Shown here in pieces: positions 37,656-48,216 of a stretch of 64,000 nt of DNA. The position numbers were made by a program, and so were the translations under genes. This DNA is from Volvariella volvacea V23. Its lineage: Eukaryota; Basidiomycota; Agaricomycetes; Agaricales; Pluteaceae. Location: the NCBI GenBank assembly GCA_000349905.1, contig KB722751.1:611512-675511 (forward strand), read 5' to 3'. The notes under the pieces are model-generated. The model had not been told where the DNA came from. It did no database searches and saw nothing but the letters and a program-made list of their open reading frames with translations. Numbering within the stretch: position 1 is the first letter of the stretch; the number at the start of each line of letters is the position of its first letter.

Positions 37656-39190
37656 CTACCCACCACCCCTAGCCTCCCTTTCTACATCACAGATATCCTG
37701 CACGCCCTCCCGGAAGAATACAACATTGTATTCCAGCAGTCCTCTTCGACCCTCGTACACACTCGTCGGCAGCAACGCCAGTAGAGCTAGATGGGGCGTA
37801 ATAAGGTGGTATGTCAGTGTTGTCGCAGGGGTAGTTTGATGGAGAGATGTTGCAGCACTCGGGTAAAATAAGTCTTTCGATCGGTGTTTTGCGTGCAGCG
37901 TGCTGCTTGTAGGTGGGCTGGAGCTGGAATTTTGCGGTGGTGATGAAGGAATTGGTGACAGCGAAGACGTCGATGACGCAGAGGGTGGTGGTGTGGCAGG
38001 TGTGGGCTTTTGGGTACGTGGTGGACTTGCTGTTACTGATCTGGATAACTACGTCAGATCACGTCCAGACAGTAATTCAGATATTATTTCACTTGTAAAG
38101 CGGTCCGAATGAATTAAGCATTTGAAGGTAATCACAACATAGGTTGTGTGTGGCAGAATCGACCGGGGATGCATCCGTTGCGATATAGAGTCTCGAGGCA
38201 ACATCAAACAAGAAGGCCTTGGGTGATTGCGAGTTCTGCGATGGATTGGTATTACACAGACATGGCAGCTGATTGCACGCACCGCGCAAAACACGTTGAG
38301 CAGATCTTCAAGATAGGGTAGCGAGTCGATCATTTTGTGAAGGACTTTTGAAAAGGCCTCGTGTAGGGAATGATCGTACACGGAGGTCAGGTGGAAATTC
38401 AGCTGAATTTGTTCGTAGTCTGGAGAGATATCCGACAATCGATCCGACACCCGTTCGTGTATCTGTCTGAAGTTTTCTGTTGATGGACCTGTCAGCGCAC
38501 ACGGTGGAGAGAAAGACACGAAACGGACCAATTTTGTAATCCTCCTGGAGGCCCTCCGCTTTGTGCACGAATACTTCAAACGATATGTTGGGGTTGACAT
38601 GGTAGGCGGCAACGATAAACTCCACAAACTTTGCAATGGCTTGATTGTATATGTCCTGAACACTGGGGGTCAGCCAGAAACCTTCTCGATCGGGATTACA
38701 TAGACTCTAACTCGTATGTCGATAACAAAAATCAGAGCTGAAAATTGCGACAGTGGCGTTCCGAGCGTCTCGACTGTGATATTGCCTGGACAGTCCCATA
38801 TTTCCAATGGAATGACTGTACTGGTGCGATTGGACAAGTCCTGTCAGACCGACCGATGGACGAACAAAAGCATTAAGGGGTCAAGAAATACGCACTCGTA
38901 GGGGTGCTTCACGATCCGCATGGTAGTTTCGAGATAGAACGTCTGCTTTGGGGGTAGGTTATTGAAGAGGACTTGTTGTATTGAGGTCTTTCCCGACCTA
39001 TAGCAGGAAATATATGATGGGCAAAGTAGATGAACAGGGTTGGTTGACGAACCCACCTCCGGAGACCGAGCAAAAGGATTTTTGTTCTGGCAATGGGATT
39101 CGGGGTGTTTCTGTGGCCATTAAGGTGCAACCTGTGAGCGAGAGGTGTTGAGGTGGACGTTGAAGCATATGAGGGATGTGCCTCCGCCAT
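37656..39190 (-). CDS. GTR2: Rag-family GTPase Gtr2 (RagC/D homologue), 397 aa
   Basis: Exons 39190-39057, 38997-38896, 38820-38712, 38655-38529, 38476-38283, 38235-38093 and 38040-37656 give 397 codons. The P-loop reads LLGLRRSGKTSIQQVLF across intron 1, followed by TTMRIVKHPYD, TVIPLEIWDCPGN (switch II), SQFSALIFVIDI, FEVFVHKAEGL (the Rag-type NKxD region, with HKAEG) and the C-terminal roadblock-like region PKAFLFDVASRLYIATDASPV and LEYNVVFFREGVQDI. This is Gtr2, partner of Gtr1 in the EGO/Ragulator system that signals amino acids to TORC1 at the vacuole. A Ser/Pro-rich insert of about 60 residues follows PLYKSV in the last exon. The gene is divergent from VTC4, another vacuolar nutrient gene, with 233 bp between the starts. 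Confidence 0.92.
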
Positions 39191-39423
39191 TCTTGGGACG
39201 GGAGCGAGCACAAAACGATGCAAATTAATGTATTGTGTTTCTGAAAACAGCTGCTCAGCCAAGCAGAAGTCGGGTATCCGATTTCCGACGGGCCGTTCCT
39301 TGCAAAATAGGCATAGAACCAAATTTGGGTGGCGGACCCACGTTCGTGATATCATTCAGTCCCACACTTGGCAAATTCACTTTCTTTTCAACCGTCACTG
39401 CGATACCTACAACCCGCGTCTCC

Positions 39424-42400
39424 ATGAAATTCGGTGTGAAGATTAGCGTGAGTAATCTCTGCATATCTTATCAGGCGCAGCTCAAAAGCCCTCCAGAATG
39501 ACCTCTACAATGAATGGAGGCCATTCTACATCGACTATAACCGTTTGAAGCGCGAACTCAAGGTAGGTCCTTATAGCCGCTCATCCTCGCGCATTTTTTG
39601 GAATGCGTGTCAATCGCTGTTGCTCACGTCTGCCTAGGCGAGGACAACAAGTCATGGCTGGACTGCCTCAGACGAGCGGGAGTTCACTGCAATGCTAGAG
39701 AGCGAGCTGGACAAAATTCACGACTTCCAGAAGGCCAAGGTGCGGTTTACTTCCCTCATTTCCGCTGGAATATGAGAAGGTCAGAAATTTTGCTGGGGAC
39801 TCATTCGTCCCTCATCCCTGTTCAATACGTTGCAACGGATCATCCGCGCTCAGGGCTGCAATGCTCTACAGCCAATTCAGTAATTTCCCCATCACGATTT
39901 ACTTCCCCAGCCACTTGTGCGGACGCCAAAGGATAGTGAACTGGCATCTGACCTTCTCATGCCAGACGATGCAGTGAAGAATCTCCTGTAGTTGTACTTA
40001 TCCTTACAATTTAGACCTCTGAGCTCTCTCGCCGAATTCATGAAGCAGAGAAGGATGTCAAAGTGCTGGTTGAAGAATACGAGACAGACGAGCATCCTAG
40101 CCCTCAGCCGTCTCCTGTGGATCCTGAGAACCAGCAACGCACCCAATATGCCCTGGACGAAGGTTCAGACGACGACTTGTCGGATGATGGAGATGCGGCA
40201 AGTCACTCAGAGGACAGTCTTGACGCTTTAGAGGAACGATTCCATGCCCTCGAAGAAGAAGTCGCGACATTGGTTGCGGACGTCCATGACCTTGCGCTTT
40301 ATACTAAGCTCAATATTACAGGTTTCATGAAAATTTTGAAAGTAAGTTCATATGTAATAGTCTAAAGGACCGAAACTTACCTTGTGGCGTGATGCAGAAA
40401 CACGATGTTTGTAACCCTTGTAATTCCGTCCTCGTAGCTTACCAGTCTCATGTGCTACATAGAAACAAACGGGCGTTCCGTTGAAACCTACATTCGTGCA
40501 AGATTATCTGGAGAAGCGGCCTTTCTACAAATATAACTGGGACGCACTAATTGTCAAGCTCTCTAAATTATATGATCTTGTTAGGACCCGCGGCCATCCC
40601 GTACAGGGCGACTCCAGTGCTGGTGGGAACCAAAGTGCATTTGTCAGGCAGACGACCAAGTATTGGGTATGTCATTTATTGCACTTGACAAAGAAATATC
40701 TTCACGGAAATCTTGTAGGTGCATCCAGACAACTTGGTCCCGCTCAAGCTTGCCATTTTACGCCACCTCCCTGTCCTAGGCGTGTGAAGCGATTTACTAC
40801 TCTCATTGTCTCCTAATCTTTTTTCTAGTTTTCAATGCCGAAAAGGAGTTTGAGCCGAAAGATGCCGGTAAGATAGCTTATTAGCTTTGAAACATGAATG
40901 ACATCCCCGGGCGCACCCAATATAGCCATAACGTCTATTTACTTTGATAATGAGGACTTGGAGCTCTATTTGGGCCGTCTAGAAAAGACTGAAGGTGCGG
41001 AGGCGATCCGCTTGCGATGGTATGGGGACACAGACGTGAAAACAGTCAGTCAGTCTCGGCGCGATTCGTGATATTCTCATTTATGGCCACTTCTAGATTT
41101 TCGTGGAACGCAAAACCCACCGAGAAGACTGGACCGGTGAAAAATCTGTCAAGGCCCGCTTCCCTCTCAAAGAACATCTTGTCAACCCCTTCCTTCGCGG
41201 AGAATACACCGTGGATGCCGATTTCCAAGAATTGGTGAAAAAGGGGAAAAAGACACAGCAAGAAGTTGATTCCATGATTCAGTTGGCAAATGAAGTACAA
41301 TACGCGATCTTAACGCGGAAACTGCGACCAGGTACGGCTTTTCCGAACTCCCATTTGGCAAGTAAATTGAGTTAATCGTGATACCATCAAGTTATGCGTT
41401 CATTCTACAACCGAACCGCGTTCCAATTGCCGGGCGATGCACGAGTTCGGATATCATTAGATACGGAACTCAGTCTTGTTCGAGAGGATGATTGGGACGG
41501 GAGACAACGCGCTGGGGAGAATTGGCGAAGAACCGACATCGGCATTGATTACCCTTTTGACCAAATCCCAACAGAGGACAAAGAGCTGTTCAAGTACGCG
41601 CCGTTAAACTAATTCTGTGCCAGAAGGGCTCACATCCTTTAGGTATGGCATTCTTGAGGTGAAACTACAAACCCACGTTGGACAAGAACCACCCAAATGG
41701 GTGACGGATCTGGTGTCATCTCACCTGGTTGAAGCTGTTCCCAAATTCAGGTGAATAAATGTGCCATCAATTTCGAGGTCCCAAATCTGAATTTTTTTGT
41801 AGTAAATTCATTCATGGTTGCGCAACACTGCTTCCAAACCGTGTTGATCTGGTTCCATTCTGGCTTCCCCAAAGTAAGCTTTCCCCAAGCAGCATAGTTG
41901 GGGCGTTTCAACTTATTGTTGCTACATCTCCAAGTGGACACCGATATCCTCAAACCAAATACTGGTTACCTGAGTGTGATTGAACGGCCGCAGCCATCAA
42001 CATCTGGATCATTCAGAGGTCATCTAGAACGTCGGTCATCCAGTCATTCGTCTATCAACGATATCGCCTACGCCGAGCCCGTGTCGGAAGGCGAAGATGA
42101 GGAAATCAACCTTATCCCTGCAAAGGATGAGCATAAGCGAATTGGCCTGAGCTCTGCTGATATTGAAGAAGCTGTTGCATACAGAACAAAGATGTTGAAA
42201 GAGCAAGAAGAATCCGACAAAAGGGCAGGAAAGCTCAAGGCGAGTCAAAATGGCGGCGAACAAGAAGATCCCAGCACCAGTAACGGTAAACATGTTGTAC
42301 CTGTCCCGGATAGGCCAAGAGTGCTTTCAATTGATCCTCTCAAGCCGGCTTCTGCATTCGATGAGACACTGAAGACCCGGCTTACAGAAGAACGAGAGAA

Positions 42401-42948
42401 GCTACAAAATGGATCCTTGACACATAAGCCGGACACATCTAGGAGTAACGGAGAAAGCAGTAACGGAGCGGCGGGACTTCGCGAGACGCCACCTCAGGAC
42501 GAAGAGAGAATTCTATCAAGGGATTGGGCTGCGCCGCCCGGGAAGAAAATTGCCATCCCAGTTCGGATAGAGCCCAAGGTATACTTTGCTGCTGAAAGGA
42601 CCTTCCTTGTGGGTATATTTCATACCGATGTTGCGGTCAACTCCACTCACACCACTCGTGCAGAAATGGTTAAACACCGCTGTATTCGTTGGCTCTATCG
42701 CCACAACCCTTCTGAACTTTATCCCCCCAGAGGATACTCGGGGGCTCATCAGTGCCGCTCTGTTTACGTTTGCGGCTCTTTGTGCGATCGCATATTCTGG
42801 CGGTATTTTTGTTTACCGTGCGACAAAAATACGACAACGAAGTGCTGAGGGACTTTACTACGATAAATATGGACCGACTGTTCTTTGCTTTGTGCTGTTC
42901 CTGGCTTTGGCAACCAATATCGGGTTGCGGGCCTCGGAGATGCTATAG
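39424..42948 (+). CDS. VTC4: Vacuolar transporter chaperone 4, polyphosphate polymerase, 841 aa
   Basis: Fifteen exons: 39424-39447, 39497-39562, 39638-39739, 40015-40341, 40398-40406, 40463-40666, 40719-40779, 40829-40867, 40926-41044, 41097-41331, 41392-41593, 41643-41750, 41803-41873, 41935-42608, 42664-42948. Order of domains: SPX ([41 protein letters not shown]), the catalytic tunnel domain ([75 protein letters not shown]), a charged linker, and a three-helix DUF202 membrane domain ([19 protein letters not shown] onwards). Vtc4 makes polyphosphate from ATP and moves it into the vacuole; the SPX domain senses inositol pyrophosphates. Exon 5 is only 9 nt (Lys-His-Asp). Intron 7 has a GC donor. 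Intron 3 is 275 nt, five times the usual length. Confidence 0.95.
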
Positions 42949-44850
42949 GGGTGGTGAAGTTGTAATGTGGGGTTTTAGCCTCTGGGGATACTTTTGGGTT
43001 CCATTCTCCCTGCAATCAGATTCATAGGCTAATTGGGTCATGTATTATTTCAGCGTGATGTCTGTTGGATTCGCCGCACGCCGGTGACTATTCGCAATGG
43101 TATTCGTACTCTAAACAATCTCCCGGTGAAGATTACTCGCATATTGTACAAAACCTATACACTCGCGGGGAGTAAGCTGTGTAACTAGTCGCTCAACACA
43201 CCAGTAACCTATGAGCCACTAAATCCGATCTAATCTGATCAAATGGGCGAGTCATAAGGTAGAAAGTAAAATGGAAGATCTGCTACGCCGAGATCCATGT
43301 ACGTCTCATACCTGATATGACGTTGTATGGCTCTATGATCGGGACGTCTGAGCATGGCAGTGTATTGTCCCCTTTAATTTATTGACACCCTTGGTCAGAA
43401 GGAGGCCCTGTGATGCGCAAGAGAGCTGACAGCACCGCTACCGGTGCTCCGAGCATGAATACCGCGTATGTAATGTAAAGAAACATTACATGTACAACAC
43501 GGGTTCGAATGGTGCTCTGAACACTCCTGAAATAGCATGACTCTGACTGGGCCATACAGGGACGCAGTACCACTCGTCTGGGATGGCACAATGCCAGGGC
43601 AGGTCCGTCAGGAGGCGCCATTGACGTTCAGGGTTGAATGACCTCGAGGCAGCAACACCAGTATGCTGAAGAATTCGCGATAGAACATAGGCGGCTGTGG
43701 TAGGGGTAACATTTTTGAACGCCAGTGATGGGCGTGCGAGCCCAGAAGAAGGCTCCCTGGGTCATCTGCCAACGACACTCCGATAAGCATGGCCTCGTGT
43801 TGGAGGACTGGAACAGGGTGGGCAGCACTGGGCACCGGACCTATTACTGATAACATCTCGTGATTCTGACGCTGTGAGCGTCACAACCAGGACGGGCGTG
43901 CCAAACACCTGACAACAAAGACCTGGAATTACGTCTTGAGCGCCTGATCTCGGGTGACTCATCCTTGATGCCTGCACCGTCTAGATTGTTGAAGCGCTGA
44001 TATTACAACGGCTTAGAGCTGCACCCATCATGGGTCGTGTAAGCACTGCTTAGATGAATCGTATGCACGTGATGAAATACTGCACCAGTTGGGTGGTGAC
44101 CCCACGGGCGCAAGGTTCATGCAGCTATGGGCGCTGAAAATCTATATCTCCACTGCGCCCATCGCCACATCTAGCCATTGAAACAGTCTCCAACGTGCTG
44201 GTTGGGCGTAAGCGCCCAGGTTTGGTGGGTTGACTTGCCATATGTAGCTGCCAAGGGGGGATGAAATTCCGGTACTACCGGTATAAACCTGACGACCACC
44301 CGCGCCCAGCAACTTTCCCTCATAACCTCTTCCCCCCACTATCCTCGTTCTTTCTTTTTCTCAGTAATCTCTGTGCTCTGTTCTCTCGAAAAATCCACTC
44401 AAATCGCACTATATTTCATATTCAGCGTATTTCCCGACGCTGTCGGGGATTGCTTCTTGCCCCACTGATTCCAATAGGTTCGCTTGGTACTTGTTCCGCC
44501 ATGAATGCCTGGTTAACAGTTTAATAGATGTGACTAATGAATGGCCGCCTCTGGATCATGCAATATTTCGGTAGCGCGCCCAAGCGTACGAGCAAGCCAC
44601 TGGAAAAAAAGTCGTTGGCTGTGCTGGCGGGAAGCACGTGGCCATTCCGGACAACTGTTTCTTTGCAGGTGTGTCAAACTTGAAATCAGGAGGATTAGAT
44701 TTCTATTCGTGATACAATTGCTGATTGGTATCTAAAATACACCAGTATTGTTATGCAGGTAATATGCGATCCAGTAAAAGTACGAAGACAGTGCAGTGGG
44801 AGAAAACATGGGTATAACGAAGCAAAGAAAAAAATCCCCGCCATCACTCA
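42949..44850. other. Gene-poor stretch of 1.9 kb
   Basis: No supported gene. There are only short frames without domains. A promoter-like block lies at about 44275-44400 on the plus strand: GGTATAAACC followed by a strong CT-rich run, but no matching gene follows. Two CACGTG palindromes occur near 44066 and 44635. Cysteine-containing minus-strand fragments at 43620-43870 are discussed under rejected items. Confidence 0.4.
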
Positions 44851-47308
44851 TTAGATCAAAAGCAAGTTGAGACTGGATTCCCTCAAGGTATTACGAAAAT
44901 CGACCGGTCCGCCCTCACGGTCGCGTTTCTGCCATACGCTCTCTACGAGGAGCCGACAGTGTAAGAAGTTGCCTACACTCTCCTCCCGCATTCCCATCCG
45001 TTGTTTGACGAAGGTACGGATGATGGCATCGTCCGACATGCACCCTGCCAAGCATAGCGGGAGCACCAAGCCGCGGTCTGCCTCAGACGGCGGGAGTTGT
45101 TGCAAAAGCTGGACCACTGTATTCACCGACGCGCTAATCTCAGGGACACCTAAAATCAATTCAAATCAGTTGGGCTGAACTCCCCGCCGTTTCAGGTGTT
45201 GACGCACCCGGGTTGCAATCACTCAACACAGTATGAAGGTATAAAGCTGCATTTTCCCTGAAAATGTTTCCGACCATCTTCCTCGTCTCGTCCCCTAAGA
45301 ATGAACCCGGACCCAATTCTGAACTGCTCGACATTGGGAGGTTTGGATGGGGGGCCGAATCGTGCTCTTCCTCGTTAAATGGCTCTAGGCGATGCTGTCG
45401 CATTTTCTGTTCAATTTCGTCTCCTCGCCGTATCAATTCTCTGTAGCTCAACGTTCCCTTGCGTTTCTCTATATTTTTCCAATGGAATAGGGCAGCTGCC
45501 TCGGCCATACAAAGCATGGCCTCGTCAGGGCATCCTATCAGGGTATCCATCCGCAGGCCGCTCGACGGCGCCCAACGCCCATTCTGGCGCTCTCCTAGCA
45601 ACTTCCTACAAAGCTTTAAATATCGTGGTGGACGTGTTAACGTCACACTTGACACTACATCCAGCCACTGGTAGATTTGATGGTGAGCCCTTACGACCCT
45701 ATTGCTATTAGACCTCCAACTTACCAATATGATCCGTACGATCAACTGACCGATCGTACTCAAGGCGTCATACAATGGCCTGGGGTGCTCCTCATCCACT
45801 AAATGTGTTTGGTTCAACCAATCACATGCAAAGTCATAGGCGCGTTGCCAGTCCTCCTTACACCCGGAGAGCTGTGAATAGCTCACAAGGTGCAGCGCGG
45901 CAAATGCATCGCTCTCACTATAACCCCCTTGCATTTGCTTGGCAGCCGTGAGTTGTTTGATCGCTTCATTGTGGAAATAGGTCGCATTTGAATACTCTGA
46001 TCTAGGGTCTGGAACTTCGAGCCCTTGGGCGATCCGCAGATTTGTGAAGTGCAAACTTGCCAAAGCACAGACGGCATTCGATACGGCACCACGTGGTTCT
46101 TGGACAATCAACTAAATGAAAGCTCAGTTGATGATTCACAGCCAAGAAGCTTTCCTGTCACATACTGTATAGGTCATGTTGGTGAAGTTGTTGCCTGCGA
46201 AGACGTAGTGCATCTTCCGCACATGTTCAAAGTAGTAAAGGACATGTCCGCTTTGGATCTCGTTTTCAGTGATGGGATTTTGTGGGAAAGGCTCAGGGGA
46301 GGGTGGTTGCACGGTGACTGACGGATCAAGAGGGTCGAGTGAGGGGAATTCATACATTGTCTCGCTAGGCAATTGCGTCGCCAACGGCAATGGTGTTATC
46401 GGCTGAGGTGAGTGAGGATACGAGAACCAACTGGGGAAAGTTAGATCCAATGTATTGACTGAACCATCAGGATACACAGGCAACTGGTTCATTGAATGTG
46501 GGAGACCTTTGAATATATTTCGTAAGCTCAATTAGCAATTCTTGGAGATGAAACAGTACTAACCGGGCATGCCGGTGACGACCACAGGCCCTTGCTGTCC
46601 ATCAACGAAAGGAAACGTAAACTCTGGTTCAAGTCCCAGCGAAGATGTTTGTTTTGTCTCTGTCCTTGGATAAGGTGGGGGCTGGGTTCGTGGCTGTGAC
46701 GACACTGGCGGTGCTGCATTTGATGATGGGGGTGGTCGTGGTTGTCCACGGATCAGTCCTGCGCGCGTGAGTCGTGCTTTGATTTCGGCTTTGTACGCTT
46801 CGACTTGTTGTTTGTCCTATGTGGTGTGGCGAAAGCCGTTAACCACGGAGGGTGTGTTTTCTAGGGACGACTCACCCTCATCCAATCTGGACGCTTTGGT
46901 CCCCATCCGAGGCAATCAATAGTAAGGCGAATGCACGTCTTACATGAGTCTCCTTCTCGTTGTTCGTCGCATTTCTGACGTAGGGAGGTGTGATCAGCAC
47001 ATGCCGAAATACGAGGGTGCCGAGTCACCTACTTTTCTACGCAGCCTGCAGGTCCTGCGAGCATTATCAGTCTCGATGTGAGACGCGACCTCTATTGCGA
47101 CGTACCAGCATCCGCCTTTACTTGCCACCTGTGTGCGGGGCAACTCTACAGGCTGCCTGTTAGGGGTTGTTCTGTTGCTCCGGGAGGATGCGTCGCTTTC
47201 TTCATGCGCCATAGACGGTGCCAGAGACGAGGTGTGCGAGGCAGGAGAGATGTTTGCAGAGGGTGGAGAACGACTCCTTGGAGAGGAGTTCTGGCTTCTG
47301 TGGACCAT
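44851..47308 (-). CDS. Zn2Cys6 fungal transcription factor, 706 aa
   Basis: Exons 47308-47106, 47054-47033, 46974-46876, 46816-46564, 46506-46166, 46111-45208 and 45149-44851 give 706 codons. A Ser/Pro-rich start leads into the zinc cluster GGCWTCRLRRKKCDE, then SCKTCIRLTIDCLGW: six cysteines in the C6 pattern that bind two zinc ions, coded by three exons, one of only 22 nt. A Gln/Pro-rich linker follows, then a helical regulatory domain of the Fungal_trans_2 kind (AVSNAVCALASLHFTNLRIA, AAKQMQGGYSESDAFAALHL, RPLYDALSTIGQLIVR, DEAMLCMAEAAALFHWKN) ending in ADRGLVLPLCLAGCMSDDA. Targets are unknown. It lies in tandem with a second regulator of the same type upstream on the same strand. Confidence 0.88.
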
Positions 47309-48216
47309 GGGGTGTTTGCGAGGAATATTGTATGGAAGAGTAGGGTGAACAAAGTCGAAGAACGTCAGGCCTTAAAGAAATTGGGCCGTCGGAACTATCT
47401 TGTGTGTGATGGTGGTAAGTATGAGGAAAGGGATGCAAGCAGGCCGGGCTTCCGTCAAGGTGAACTGTGGTGGAAGGGCCGATGGATAAAAAAGGGTATT
47501 CTGGATGCAGCTGAGACGAATTGATGGGTTTCCAAGGAGTCGATGAGATATGTATAATAAGATGGAAGACTTAACATGACTGGGAGGTTCCTTTTCGTCG
47601 GCGTACACAGACATGGCCCTGTCACCTACCCGGTTGGGCAGAGTGATCGGCATCTTCCTGGATTTTAGGTCAAGGGAGATCGCGTCTCACAAAAATAGTG
47701 ACTTGCAAGATTTGAATCTCCCCATCCTCATCGGACTCTCCCTCTAAGCGATACGGGCCCAAACTGACCCCGACCCCATTCGCCACATGGCCTGCTTGAT
47801 AGTTTCCTTCGTGCCATGACCCTCTCCCGCCCAGTCTTCGTCCAATCTCCTTCCTCTCTATCCCCCGCCTTTGCACTTGCCTTTCTGTCCTCTACGGATT
47901 ACATAAGGAGCGATTCTCTCGCATCTGGAGGGATTGCATGATGCTTCGATTTTTCATGTGCCTAAACATCACTGATGGGGCTGTTCTGCTCTTCTGTGCC
48001 TTATCTTCATCACAGCTTAAGAAAACTAAGTTTGGTGCGATCGCAAGTAATTTGATTCGGGTGGCTCTGTAAACAGATGAAGGTATTCCATAGCAAATAC
48101 AACGACAATTGCGAGCAGAGTACAATGATGATGCTTTGATAGATGTGCAATTTGGATACATTATTGATGGCGAGCGGCATGATGTATGAACTTGGTACAG
48201 AATATCCAAACGAGTC
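47309..48216. other. Intergenic between two regulators
   Basis: About 0.9 kb with no supported gene; overlapping short frames at its left end are antisense to the first exon of the regulator ending at 47308. Confidence 0.4.

Noticed and set aside
43440..43520. GGGTTCGAATGG, looking like a tRNA T-arm
   Set aside because: No acceptor stem, D-arm or anticodon arm could be folded around it.
43620..43870. Minus-strand fragments that faintly recall a class I hydrophobin (a Cys-Cys pair after SGAQ, then TPITGV and a closing FFSILVLL...LNVN-like piece)
   Set aside because: The pieces lie in different frames, the eight-cysteine order is not complete, and no signal peptide exon could be joined. It may be chance or a decayed relic.
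44261..44735. Small plus-strand frames considered as a pheromone precursor
   Set aside because: Neither ends in a CaaX box, and no receptor gene is nearby.
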